Shown here: piece by piece, positions 26,849 through 34,472 of the stretch
How positions within the stretch are numbered: the first letter of the stretch is position 1
Layout of the letters: every line of letters begins with the position of its first letter
Assembly: GCF_000010525.1 (NCBI RefSeq)
Contig: NC_009937.1
Span: 3,601,501 to 3,665,500 of the forward strand
DNA: 64,000 bases
From: Azorhizobium caulinodans ORS 571
GTDB lineage: Bacteria; Pseudomonadota; Alphaproteobacteria; Rhizobiales; Xanthobacteraceae
Direction of reading: 5' to 3'
Notes under the pieces: generated by a model
What the model was told of the DNA's origin: nothing
The model's input: only the letters and a program-made list of their open reading frames with translations
The model's database searches: none
Translations under genes and position numbers: made by a program

Positions 26849-27634
26849 TCAGTGCGCGAGGCCGGGGCGTGCGCCCTCGTCCTTGATGGCGTCGAGGGCC
26901 TCCAGCACGTCGTTGCGCAGGCGGATCAGGCCCTCGTCCTTGCGGTCACGCGGGCGCGGGGCATCGATGGTGAAGATCTGCGCGATGCGCCCCGGGCGCG
27001 GGGCCATCACCACCACCCGGTCGCCCAGCAGCACCGCCTCATCCACGTCATGGGTGACGAGCACAGCTGTGATTTTCTCATGCGCCCAGATGCGCTGGAG
27101 CTCGGTCTGGAGATGGGCACGGGTCATGGCGTCCAGCGCGCCGAACGGCTCGTCCAGCAGCAGCACGCCGGGCCGGTTGACGAGGGCGCGGGCGATGGCC
27201 GCGCGCTGCGCCATGCCGCCCGAGAGCTGGCGCGGATAGGCCTTCTCGAAGCCGGTGAGCCCCACGAGCGCGAGATGCTCGGCGACGAGACGCTTCTTCT
27301 CGGCGCCATCCACCTTCGCATTCTCAAGGCCCAGCGCCACGTTCTCCGCAATGGTGAGCCACGGGAACAGGCGGGGCTCCTGAAAGACGAGACCGCGCTC
27401 CAGGCTCGGGCCGGTGATCAGCCGCCCGCCATGGCGGATCTCACCGCGATGGTTGCGCTCCAGGCCCGCGATCATCCGCAGGAGCGTCGACTTCCCGCAG
27501 CCGCTGGCGCCGACGATGGTGATGAACTCGCCGGCCGCAATGTCGAGATCAACGTGCTCGAGCGCGACCAGCGGCCGGCCGTCCACCTGAAACTTCTTGG
27601 AGACACTCTGGATATCGATCTGACCGCTGGTCAT
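26849..27634 (-). CDS. sulfonate-type ABC transporter ATP-binding protein
   Basis: This 261-residue SsuB-like ATPase shows Walker A GASGCGKSTLL, Q-loop LVFQEPRLFPWLT, signature LSGGMAQRAAIARAL, Walker B LLLDEPFGALD and LVTHDVDEAV. It is the first gene of the minus-strand operon that ends with the sulfite dehydrogenase. Two binding proteins and two permeases follow, so it probably serves both. The start MTSGQIDIQ has an AGGA site six bases upstream and is preferred over an ATG 15 bases earlier. Confidence 0.92.
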   Translation of the reverse strand: MTSGQIDIQSVSKKFQVDGRPLVALEHVDLDIAAGEFITIVGASGCGKSTLLRMIAGLERNHRGEIRHGGRLITGPSLERGLVFQEPRLFPWLTIAENVALGLENAKVDGAEKKRLVAEHLALVGLTGFEKAYPRQLSGGMAQRAAIARALVNRPGVLLLDEPFGALDAMTRAHLQTELQRIWAHEKITAVLVTHDVDEAVLLGDRVVVMAPRPGRIAQIFTIDAPRPRDRKDEGLIRLRNDVLEALDAIKDEGARPGLAH

Positions 27635-27733
27635 CGTTCGTCCTGTCATGGGCCTTTGGCGGCGGCGGCAACGGGCCTGCGGACCCGGCCGGAACGAGGG
27701 GATGAACCGGCCTCGCGATGCCTCATGACAGGT

Positions 27734-27768
27734 AGGCTATGACATTTAGCCACTATGTCAATTAAAAC
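27734..27768 (-). promoter_or_regulatory. candidate promoter/operator of the ATPase-sulfite dehydrogenase operon
   Basis: On the minus strand TTGACA (27756-27761) and TAGCCT (27734-27739) are 16 bases apart, about 100 bases upstream of the ATPase start. The -35 box lies in TTTTAATTGACATAG, matching the TTTAATTGACTAA block at 13184-13198. The 259-bp divergent gap also carries very AT-rich sequence toward the NlpA-type gene. Confidence 0.55.
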
Positions 27769-27908
27769 AGTATAAATTATTTTCTTCATTTTTTACAATG
27801 ATATGTGCGCGATGACACCTCCTTTCGAGCGAGGCCGCATTGCCCGCGCGCACATTTGTCGACAGATTAAGTCAGCATTCAGATTCCTCTCACGCGAAAG
27901 GCAAGGGC

Positions 27909-28730
27909 ATGTCGCTTCTCCACGGTCTGCGGAAATCGGTTCTGGCGCTGGCCGGCATTCTCGCACTCGTTGCGAGCGAGGGGGCCGTGGCCCAGACAGC
28001 TGACAAGCCGCTCAAGGTGGGCGTCTCGGCCGGCCCCTATGGCGACATCCTGCGCGAGGCGGCGAAGGTGGCCGCGAAGGACGGGCTGAAAGCGGAGATC
28101 ATCGAGTTCACCGACTGGAACCAGCCCAATGCGGCGCTCCAGGCCGGCGACATCGACCTCAACAATTTCCAGCACCGCTTTTATCTGGCCAATCAGATCA
28201 AGGCGCGGGGCTATCAGCTGGTGGCGCTGGACGAATCCATCCTCGTGCCCGCCGGCCTCTATTCCAAGAGCTACACCAAGATCGCCGACATTCCCGATGG
28301 CGCGAAGATCGCCATTCCCAACGACCCGACGAACGCCGCGCGGGCCCTGCTGCTGTTCCAGAGGGCCGGATTGCTGAAGCTCAAGCCCACCACCGGGCTC
28401 AACGCCACCGTGCTCGACGTGGAAAGCAATCCGAAGAAGCTGCAGATCCTGGAGATCGACGCCGCCCAGCTGCCGCGCTCGCTGGATGATGTGGCGGTCG
28501 CGTTCGTGTCCAGCAATTACGCCTATCTGGCGGGCCTCAGCCTGCGCAAGGCACTGCTGGCGGAAACGGAAGTGGCGGAATCCAAGCCCTATTTCACCCT
28601 CATCTTCGCCGCCTGCGAGGACCGCAAGGACGACCCGCGCATCAAGGCCTTCATCGCCGCCTACCGCTCGCAGGCGGTGAAGGATTTCATCGTCGAGAAG
28701 TTCAACGGCACCATCCAGCCCGCCTGGTAG
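27909..28730 (+). CDS. MetQ/NlpA family ABC substrate-binding protein
   Basis: This 273-residue protein has an export signal (KSVLALAGILALVASEGAVAQ). The NlpA/MetQ lipoprotein-9 domain shows VGVSAGPYGDILREAAKVAAKDGLKAEIIEF, NAALQAGDIDLNNFQHRFYLANQI, AIPNDPTNAARALLLFQRAGLL and ALDDVAV-like segments. The signal lacks an obvious lipobox cysteine, so it is probably periplasmic rather than lipid-anchored. MetQ proteins bind methionine or related sulfur compounds. No MetI permease or MetN ATPase is adjacent; the next gene is an SfnB-like flavoprotein. The MSLLHGL start follows an AAGG site and is preferred over an earlier ATG. Confidence 0.85.
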   Translation: MSLLHGLRKSVLALAGILALVASEGAVAQTADKPLKVGVSAGPYGDILREAAKVAAKDGLKAEIIEFTDWNQPNAALQAGDIDLNNFQHRFYLANQIKARGYQLVALDESILVPAGLYSKSYTKIADIPDGAKIAIPNDPTNAARALLLFQRAGLLKLKPTTGLNATVLDVESNPKKLQILEIDAAQLPRSLDDVAVAFVSSNYAYLAGLSLRKALLAETEVAESKPYFTLIFAACEDRKDDPRIKAFIAAYRSQAVKDFIVEKFNGTIQPAW

Positions 28731-28765
28731 GCCCCGGCGGTGCGCACGGCCCGGAGGAAGCTCCC

Positions 28766-29953
28766 ATGACCAATCTTTCCCTCGTCTCCGACCATCCTCC
28801 CGTCATCGACTGGGAGACCAGCGCGCTCCGGGTGGCCGAGACCCTGCGTGCGGACGCGGCCGCGCGCGACCGGGCCGGCCAAGTGCCCCGGCGGGAACTG
28901 GAACTGCTGCGCGCCGCCGGCCTCCTCGCCTTGCTCAATCCCGCGGAGCATGGCGGAGGCGGCGGCAGCTTCGGCGATGCCCTGCGCGTGGTGCGCCTCA
29001 TCGCCCGCGCGGATGCCTCCATCGCGCAGCTGTTGAGCTATCACTATCTGCATCTCGTCAATGCCCTCTGGCGAGGCTCGCCGGCGCAGGCCGAGCGGCT
29101 GTCCCGCGCCTCCGTCGCCGGGCGCTGGTTCTGGGGCGGGGCCTCAAACCCGCGTGACCCGGAATCGCAGCTCACGGCGGACGGCAGCGACTTCCGCCTC
29201 AACGGGCGCAAGACCTTCGCCTCCAACGCCTCGCTTGCCGACCGCATCACGCTCCGGGCGGAGATTGACGGCGGCTTTCAGGTGCTCACCATCGCCGGCG
29301 ACCGGGCTGGCGTCACCCATGGCAATGACTGGGACGCCTTCGGCCAGCGCCTCACCGAAAGCGGCACCATCCGCTTCGACAATGTGTGGGTGAGCCGGGA
29401 CGAGGTGCTGGGCATCGGCGCGCCCCTCTCTCCCCGCGTCTCGCTGGTGGTGCCGCTGCATCAGTTGCTGATCGTGAATTTCTATGTGGGCACCGCCGAG
29501 GGCGCGCTCGGCGAGGCCAATGCCTATATCCGCTCAACGGCCCGGCCCTGGCAGGCCTCCGGCGTCTCCGAGGCGCGGCAGGACCCCTACATTCTGGAGC
29601 ATTTCGGCGAGCTGGATGTCGCTATCCGCGCCGCCGTCGCGCTGGCGGATGTGGCCGGTGCGGAGCTGGAGGCAGCCATGGCGCGAGGGGATGACCTCAC
29701 CCCCGCCGAGCGCCACAAGGCGGCCGCCGCCATCTATGCGGCCAAGGTGAATTCCAGCCGCACGGCGCTCGACGTGACGTCCCGCATCTTCGAGCTGATG
29801 GGTGCGCGGGCCACCGCCACCTCCTACGGCTTCGACCGTTTCTGGCGGAACATCCGCACCCACACGCTGCACGACCCGGTCTTCTACAAGGCGCGGGAAG
29901 TGGGCAATTACGCGCTCAATGGCACCATCACGGCGACGCCGCTCTACAGCTGA
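28766..29953 (+). CDS. SfnB/DszC-like flavin-dependent oxidoreductase (acyl-CoA dehydrogenase fold)
   Basis: This 395-residue protein has the acyl-CoA dehydrogenase fold and the SfnB/DszC-type C-terminus DRFWRNIRTHTLHDPVFYKAREVGNYALNG. Other typical segments are LTADGSDFRLNGRKTFASNAS and GQRLTESGTIRFDNVWVSRDE. SfnB-type proteins belong to sulfur-starvation regulons for dimethyl sulfone and related compounds, and likely use reduced flavin. It is a diverged paralogue of the enzyme at 18454. It shares a short operon with the NlpA-type binding protein and ends before a strong terminator. Confidence 0.85.
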   Translation: MTNLSLVSDHPPVIDWETSALRVAETLRADAAARDRAGQVPRRELELLRAAGLLALLNPAEHGGGGGSFGDALRVVRLIARADASIAQLLSYHYLHLVNALWRGSPAQAERLSRASVAGRWFWGGASNPRDPESQLTADGSDFRLNGRKTFASNASLADRITLRAEIDGGFQVLTIAGDRAGVTHGNDWDAFGQRLTESGTIRFDNVWVSRDEVLGIGAPLSPRVSLVVPLHQLLIVNFYVGTAEGALGEANAYIRSTARPWQASGVSEARQDPYILEHFGELDVAIRAAVALADVAGAELEAAMARGDDLTPAERHKAAAAIYAAKVNSSRTALDVTSRIFELMGARATATSYGFDRFWRNIRTHTLHDPVFYKAREVGNYALNGTITATPLYS

Positions 29954-29969
29954 GGCTGGGCCGGAAACC

Positions 29970-30001
29970 ACGGGCGCCCCGCACTGAAGCGGGGCGCCCG
30001 T
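29970..30001. terminator. bidirectional terminator between SfnB-like and nitroreductase genes
   Basis: ACGGGCGCCCCGC (29970-29982) pairs perfectly with GCGGGGCGCCCGT (29989-30001) around an ACTGAA loop, followed by CTTT. It separates two convergent genes. Confidence 0.85.
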
Positions 30002-30004
30002 CTT

Positions 30005-30856
30005 TCATTTCAGCGCAAAGCCGAGTTTCTCCAACGCCTGCTTGAGGAGATGACGCCCCTTGAGGGCTGCCACCGTATGCAGGCGGCCGATCAGTTGCTG
30101 GCTCCAGGGGGTGGCGTCGAGCTTCTGCTCGGCGCGGAAGGCCAGGCTATGGGCATCATGGCGCGCCACCGCCTCCGCCTGCCCGGCAAGATCGTAGGTC
30201 TCGTGATGCAGCACCGCCGCCTGCGGCAGGCGCGGTTTCACGTCCGCCGGGCGCGCGGGATCGGGATGGCCCACCACGAGGCCGAATACGGCGAAGGTCT
30301 TCCGCGGCAGGCCCAGCGTTTCCGCGACCTCGATGGGGTGGTTGCGCAAGGCGCCGATATAGCAGGTACCGAGCCCCAGGGATTCGGCCGCCACCAGCGC
30401 ATTCTGGGCGGCGAGGGCCGCATCGAAGCCGGCGATGAGGAAGCTCTCCGTGAAATCGAGCCCTTCCAGCGTCAGGCCCGCGCGTTCCCCGATGCCGGCG
30501 GCGCGGGAGAGATCGGCGATCCACACGAGCAGCAGCGGCGCCTCCAGAATGTGCTTCTGGTCGCCGGCGAGGTGGGCGAGGCGCGCCTTGCGGGCAGGAT
30601 CGCGCACCGCCACCACGCTCCAGGCCTGCACATTGGACGAGGTGGGCGCCGATTGGGCGGCGGCCACCAGCACCTGCAGCGTCTCCTCGCTCACCGCCTT
30701 CGGCAGGAAGGCCCGCACGGTGCGGTGGTCCACGAGGCTCTGGATGACAGCGTTCCAGGGGTGGTCGGCGCCGGCCAGCGGCTCGCGGTAACGCCGCTCC
30801 AGCGCGGCTTCAGCCGCGCTCACGACGGGCTTTTCGGCAATCAGAGTATCGCTCAT
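30005..30856 (-). CDS. nitroreductase family protein (NfsA-like FMN oxidoreductase)
   Basis: This 283-residue FMN-dependent nitroreductase-fold protein resembles NfsA/FRP-type NADPH oxidoreductases. Segments: SLVDHRTVRAFLPKAVSEETLQVLVAAAQSAPTSSNVQAWSVVAV, ALVAAESLGLGTCYIGALRNHP and FAVFGLVVGHPDP. Members reduce FMN, quinones or nitro groups. Within an island of FMNH2-dependent monooxygenases it could be an additional flavin reductase, but this is inference. The ATG reading MSDTLIAEK is used; a TTG one codon earlier is possible. It is monocistronic and divergent from the binding protein at 31095. Confidence 0.85.
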   Translation of the reverse strand: MSDTLIAEKPVVSAAEAALERRYREPLAGADHPWNAVIQSLVDHRTVRAFLPKAVSEETLQVLVAAAQSAPTSSNVQAWSVVAVRDPARKARLAHLAGDQKHILEAPLLLVWIADLSRAAGIGERAGLTLEGLDFTESFLIAGFDAALAAQNALVAAESLGLGTCYIGALRNHPIEVAETLGLPRKTFAVFGLVVGHPDPARPADVKPRLPQAAVLHHETYDLAGQAEAVARHDAHSLAFRAEQKLDATPWSQQLIGRLHTVAALKGRHLLKQALEKLGFALK

Positions 30857-30991
30857 CAAGGGTCTCCGGCAGGGGCCGCGCGAAGGGGTTCGATCCGACA
30901 GAAGGTGGGAGACGGGGCGGCGATTGCCAAGCTGTCGCCGGTTGCGCCGGCGGCGCCACGCAACGCTCCCGTCTTTGCCGAGGATATATAC

Positions 30992-31013
30992 ACTAAATTT
31001 ATTGACTGAATAT
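30992..31013. promoter_or_regulatory. TTGACT-centred AT-rich element between nitroreductase and binding-protein genes
   Basis: The stretch ACTAAATTTATTGACTGAAT (TTGACT at 31002-31007) is nearly the same as TTAAATCTATTGACTAAATT read on the minus strand at 35999-36018. It lies about 90 bases upstream of the binding-protein start. A fitting -10 box is not obvious, so it may be an operator rather than a -35 box. Confidence 0.45.
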
Positions 31014-31094
31014 TTTTATCGCGCTTCACTGCCCTTCCCGAAGGTCGCCGCCGCCCGATCAGGCATGGCGCCGCGCCTGTCCCAGAGAGCCATC

Positions 31095-32171
31095 ATGAGC
31101 CGTCCCGCTTCCCTTCTCGCCCGCCTTGCCGCCGCCGGTGGCCTGCTGCTTGCCGCGTTCGCGCCGGCGGCGGCCGAGCCCGTCACCATCCGCATCGGCT
31201 ACGCCGCCATCGGCGTCGATAACCGGCCCTATGCGGAAGGCACCTCCGCCGCCACGGCGCGTGCGGGCAATTACGTCGAGGACGCCTTTGCCGGAAATCC
31301 CGACATCAAGGTGGAGTGGTATTTCTTCAAGGGCGCCGGCCCGGCCGTGAACGAGGCCATCGCCAATGGCCAGCTTGATTTCGCCTATCAGGGCGACCTG
31401 CCCTCCATCATCGGCCGGGCCAATGGCCTCAAGACCAAGCTGCTGCTGGCGAGCGGCGCCCACAAGCCCACCTATATCGCCGCCCCGCTCAATTCCGGCC
31501 TGACCGGCATCAAGGACCTCAAGGGACGCAAGGTGGCGGTGCAGCTCGGCACCAACAACCATCTCGCCTTCGCCAAGATCCTCAAGGCCTATGGCGTGTC
31601 CGAGCGTGACCTTCAGATCGTGAACATGGATTCGGCTTCCGCCAATGCGGCGCTGGCCAGCGGCGACATCGATGCGGCGGTGGGCGACACGACGCTCATC
31701 ACGCTGGCGGAGAAGAAGATCGCCAAGATCGTCTACACCACCAAGGGTGATGATCCGCGCCTCGGCCGCTACGCCCATGTCCTGGTGACGGAGGCCTTCG
31801 AGAAGGCCCATCCCGACCTTACGCAGAAGGTCACGACTGCCTTCGTGAAGGCGGCCCACTGGTCCTCCGAGGAGCCGAACCGCGAGGCGCTCATCGCCCT
31901 GTGGGGCAAGTCCGGCACCTCCACCTCGGTGCTGACGGAGTTCTTCTCCGGCGAGACGCTGAAATACCGCAACACGCCACTGATCGATGACCTGTTCATC
32001 GACCAGTACACGCAGGCGGCCGCCCAATCGAAAGCCTTCGGCCTGCTGCGCCGGGACGTGGACCTCACCGGCTGGTTCGACACAAGCTATCTGAACACGG
32101 CCCTCAAGGAGCTGAAGCTCGAAGGCTACTGGACGCCCTACGGCGCCGACGGCAAGCCGCTTGGGAGCTGA
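31095..32171 (+). CDS. sulfonate-type ABC substrate-binding protein (YFFKGAGP subgroup, third copy)
   Basis: This 358-residue binding protein has a signal peptide (LLARLAAAGGLLLAAFAPAAA) and subgroup signatures VEWYFFKGAGPAVNEAIANGQLDF, GDLPSIIGRANGLKTK, LGTNNHLAFAKILKAYG and the C-terminal GYWTPYGADGKPLGS. It is closest to the binding protein at 23271. No permease or ATPase is adjacent, so it probably docks onto the importer in the 21576-27634 operon. It is followed by a DszA-like monooxygenase and an Rrf2 regulator on the same strand. The start MSRPASLL was chosen for signal-peptide length; MAPRL 10 codons earlier is an alternative. Confidence 0.86.
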   Translation: MSRPASLLARLAAAGGLLLAAFAPAAAEPVTIRIGYAAIGVDNRPYAEGTSAATARAGNYVEDAFAGNPDIKVEWYFFKGAGPAVNEAIANGQLDFAYQGDLPSIIGRANGLKTKLLLASGAHKPTYIAAPLNSGLTGIKDLKGRKVAVQLGTNNHLAFAKILKAYGVSERDLQIVNMDSASANAALASGDIDAAVGDTTLITLAEKKIAKIVYTTKGDDPRLGRYAHVLVTEAFEKAHPDLTQKVTTAFVKAAHWSSEEPNREALIALWGKSGTSTSVLTEFFSGETLKYRNTPLIDDLFIDQYTQAAAQSKAFGLLRRDVDLTGWFDTSYLNTALKELKLEGYWTPYGADGKPLGS

Positions 32172-32319
32172 CATCCCTCCCACGCAGGCCGCGCTTCTCT
32201 CCCGCGGTCAGCCGGCGCCCTTCACCCTCAAGCGGTGGAGGGCGTCTCACGTTTTGGGGCATCATCGCCCATTGTCTGCCGCTCCCCACTCCTGCCCTGC
32301 TCCAAGGACTGCCCATCCC

Positions 32320-33693
32320 ATGTCGCCCCGCCGTGAACTGCGCCTCAACACCTTCCAGATGGCCGCGCCCTCGCACAATTGGGCGGGGCTCTGGAGCCAT
32401 CCGCGGGACAACCAGACGCAGTACAACACCCTCGCTTATTGGACCGAGATGGCGAAGACCGCCGAGCGCGGCCTGCTTGACGGCATTTTCATCGCGGACG
32501 TGTTCGGCCTCTATGACGTCTATGGCGGCTCCGGAGACGCCGCGATCGCCGCCGGCGCGCAGGCGCCCAATGCCGACCCGACTCTCGCCATCTCCGCCAT
32601 GGCGCTGGTGACGCAGCACATCGGCTTCGGCGTCACCGCCAATCTCACCTATGAGCATCCCTTCCAGTTCGCCCGCCGCTTCACCACCCTCGACCACCTC
32701 ACAGGCGGGAGGCTCGGCTGGAACATCGTCACCGGCTATCTCGACAGCGGCGCGCGCGGCATGGGCGAGAGCCTGAACCGCGACCATGACGAGCGCTACG
32801 AGGCGGCCGAGGATTTCATGGCCGCCATCTACAAGCTCTGGGAAGGCTCGTGGGAGGATGACGCCGCCCTTCGCGACAAGGCGCGGGGCCTCTTCACCGA
32901 CCCGGCCAAGGTCCACCGCATTCTCCATGACGGGGCCTATTACAAGGTGGACGGCCGGGCGCTGGCCGAACCCTCTCCCCAGCGCACGCCCGTGCTCTAT
33001 CAGGCGGGCACCTCCGCGCGGGGACGGGTGTTCTGCGGTCGCCATGCGGAGGCGACCTTCTTGAATGGCCAGACGCCGTCCATTGCCGGCCAGGCGGTGC
33101 GGGGCGTGCGCGAGGCTGCGGTGGCCGCCGGGCGCGGCCCGCGCGACGTGCTCACCTTCCTCGGTGGCACGGTCATCGTGGCTAAGACCTCCGCCGAGGC
33201 CCATGAGCTGAAGGAAGAGTACCGACGCCACATCAACGCCGCCGGGCAGTTGGCGCTGGTTTCCGGCTGGACCGGCGTTGACCTCTCCCAGCTTTCGCTG
33301 GACGATGCGCTGAGCTTTTCCAAGAGCAACGCCATCCAGTCCACGCTGGAAAACCTCACCCTCAAGGCCAAGGCGCCAACCCGCGTGCGCGACCTGCTGG
33401 ACTTCACCCCCGCCGGCGCCCGCGCGCCCATCTTCGTCGGCTCTCCAGTGGAGGTCGCGGACCAGATGCTGGCCTGGGCGGATGAAGCGGACGTGGACGG
33501 CTTCAATCTCGTGCGCACCGTCATGCCGGAATCGCTGGAAGCCATCGTCGATCTGCTGATTCCGGAATTGCAGAACCGGGGGGCTTTCAAGACCGCCTAT
33601 CGCGAGGGGACGCTGCGGGAAAAGCTCGGCGGCACGGCCCGCCTGCCCGACAGTCATCCGGGCGCCGCCTACCGGCACCGGAGCGCGCCCTGA
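32320..33693 (+). CDS. NtaA/SnaA/DszA-family FMN-dependent monooxygenase
   Basis: This 457-residue luciferase-like monooxygenase is paralogous to the one at 11599. Shared parts: [83 protein letters not shown] and SGWTGVDLSQLSLDDALSF. It should act with FMNH2 from a separate reductase on a sulfone/sulfonate-type substrate. Its position right after a third binding protein suggests a dedicated uptake-and-cleavage module. The start MSPRRELRLNTF matches the N-terminus of the paralogue. Confidence 0.88.
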   Translation: MSPRRELRLNTFQMAAPSHNWAGLWSHPRDNQTQYNTLAYWTEMAKTAERGLLDGIFIADVFGLYDVYGGSGDAAIAAGAQAPNADPTLAISAMALVTQHIGFGVTANLTYEHPFQFARRFTTLDHLTGGRLGWNIVTGYLDSGARGMGESLNRDHDERYEAAEDFMAAIYKLWEGSWEDDAALRDKARGLFTDPAKVHRILHDGAYYKVDGRALAEPSPQRTPVLYQAGTSARGRVFCGRHAEATFLNGQTPSIAGQAVRGVREAAVAAGRGPRDVLTFLGGTVIVAKTSAEAHELKEEYRRHINAAGQLALVSGWTGVDLSQLSLDDALSFSKSNAIQSTLENLTLKAKAPTRVRDLLDFTPAGARAPIFVGSPVEVADQMLAWADEADVDGFNLVRTVMPESLEAIVDLLIPELQNRGAFKTAYREGTLREKLGGTARLPDSHPGAAYRHRSAP

Positions 33694-33907
33694 CGGGGCG
33701 GTCGGGACGGGGCTGGTCTGATTCGAGCGAACACGCGGGCGGACAATCCCGGTTCTACATCGTTTGAATGAAATCCATCGAGCGACCGCCGTCCTTTCCT
33801 CAAGGCGCGGAAGAGACAAGTCTTTTTCCTCGAGCGGGAAAGCGCGTGCGCGCCACCAGTTGACCAAGGGCCTCTCATCGCCCATATCCCCAGCGAGAGG
33901 GCGTGAA

Positions 33908-34354
33908 ATGCTGACGAAAAAAGGCAAGTACGGTCTGAAGGCCGCCGTGCATCTGGCACGGCTTGGACCCGGCGAATCCAATCAGGTGGCCGAGATCGCC
34001 GAGGCCAACCAGATCCCGAAGAAGTTTCTGGACGTGATCCTGGGCGAGCTGCGCAACGCCGGCTTCCTCAGCTCCAAGAAGGGCAAGACGGGCGGCTACA
34101 AGCTCGCCAAGCTGCCCGAGGACATCATCGTCGGCGATCTCATCCGCGCGCTCGACGGCCCGCTCGCGCCCATTCCCTGCGCCAGCCGCAACGCCTTCGT
34201 ACCCTGCGACGACTGCGACGTGGAGCATTGCGAGGTGCGTCGGCTGATGGTGAAGGTGCGCGATGCCATGGGCACCGTGCTCGACACCTACACCCTCGCC
34301 CAGATGCGCGACCTGCGGCAGGACCGGCTCAGCGCCTTCGTGGACTATATCTGA
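33908..34354 (+). CDS. Rrf2 family transcriptional regulator
   Basis: This 148-residue winged-helix protein has the Rrf2 N-terminus MLTKKGKYGLKAAVHLARL, recognition helix region AEANQIPKKFLDVILGELRNAG and wing KGKTGGYKLAKLPEDI. It has four cysteines, Cys91, Cys100, Cys103 and Cys108, in CASRNAFVPCDDCDVEHCE. This is where IscR/NsrR bind Fe-S clusters, but the spacing differs from IscR, so cluster binding or thiol sensing is possible. In the island it is the only regulator gene and is the best candidate for local sulfur control. The ATG at the conserved MLTKKG start is used; upstream frame is discarded. Confidence 0.9.
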   Translation: MLTKKGKYGLKAAVHLARLGPGESNQVAEIAEANQIPKKFLDVILGELRNAGFLSSKKGKTGGYKLAKLPEDIIVGDLIRALDGPLAPIPCASRNAFVPCDDCDVEHCEVRRLMVKVRDAMGTVLDTYTLAQMRDLRQDRLSAFVDYI

Positions 34355-34423
34355 GCACGCTCGGGATCGGCGGGGCTTGGCCCTCAATACCACTTCACCG
34401 CACCGCCCATCTCAAACGAAAAC

Positions 34424-34451
34424 GGCCCGCCCGATGTGAACCGGACGGACC
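34424..34451 (-). terminator. terminator of the minus-strand monooxygenase
   Basis: In the minus-strand RNA, GGUCCGUCCG (34451-34442) pairs with CGGGCGGGCC (34433-34424) using two G-U pairs around an 8-base loop, followed by GTTTTCGTTT. On the plus strand the G-U pairs become C-A mismatches, so it should act mainly for the minus-strand gene. Confidence 0.7.
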
Positions 34452-34472
34452 GCAACACCGATGGAACAGGTC

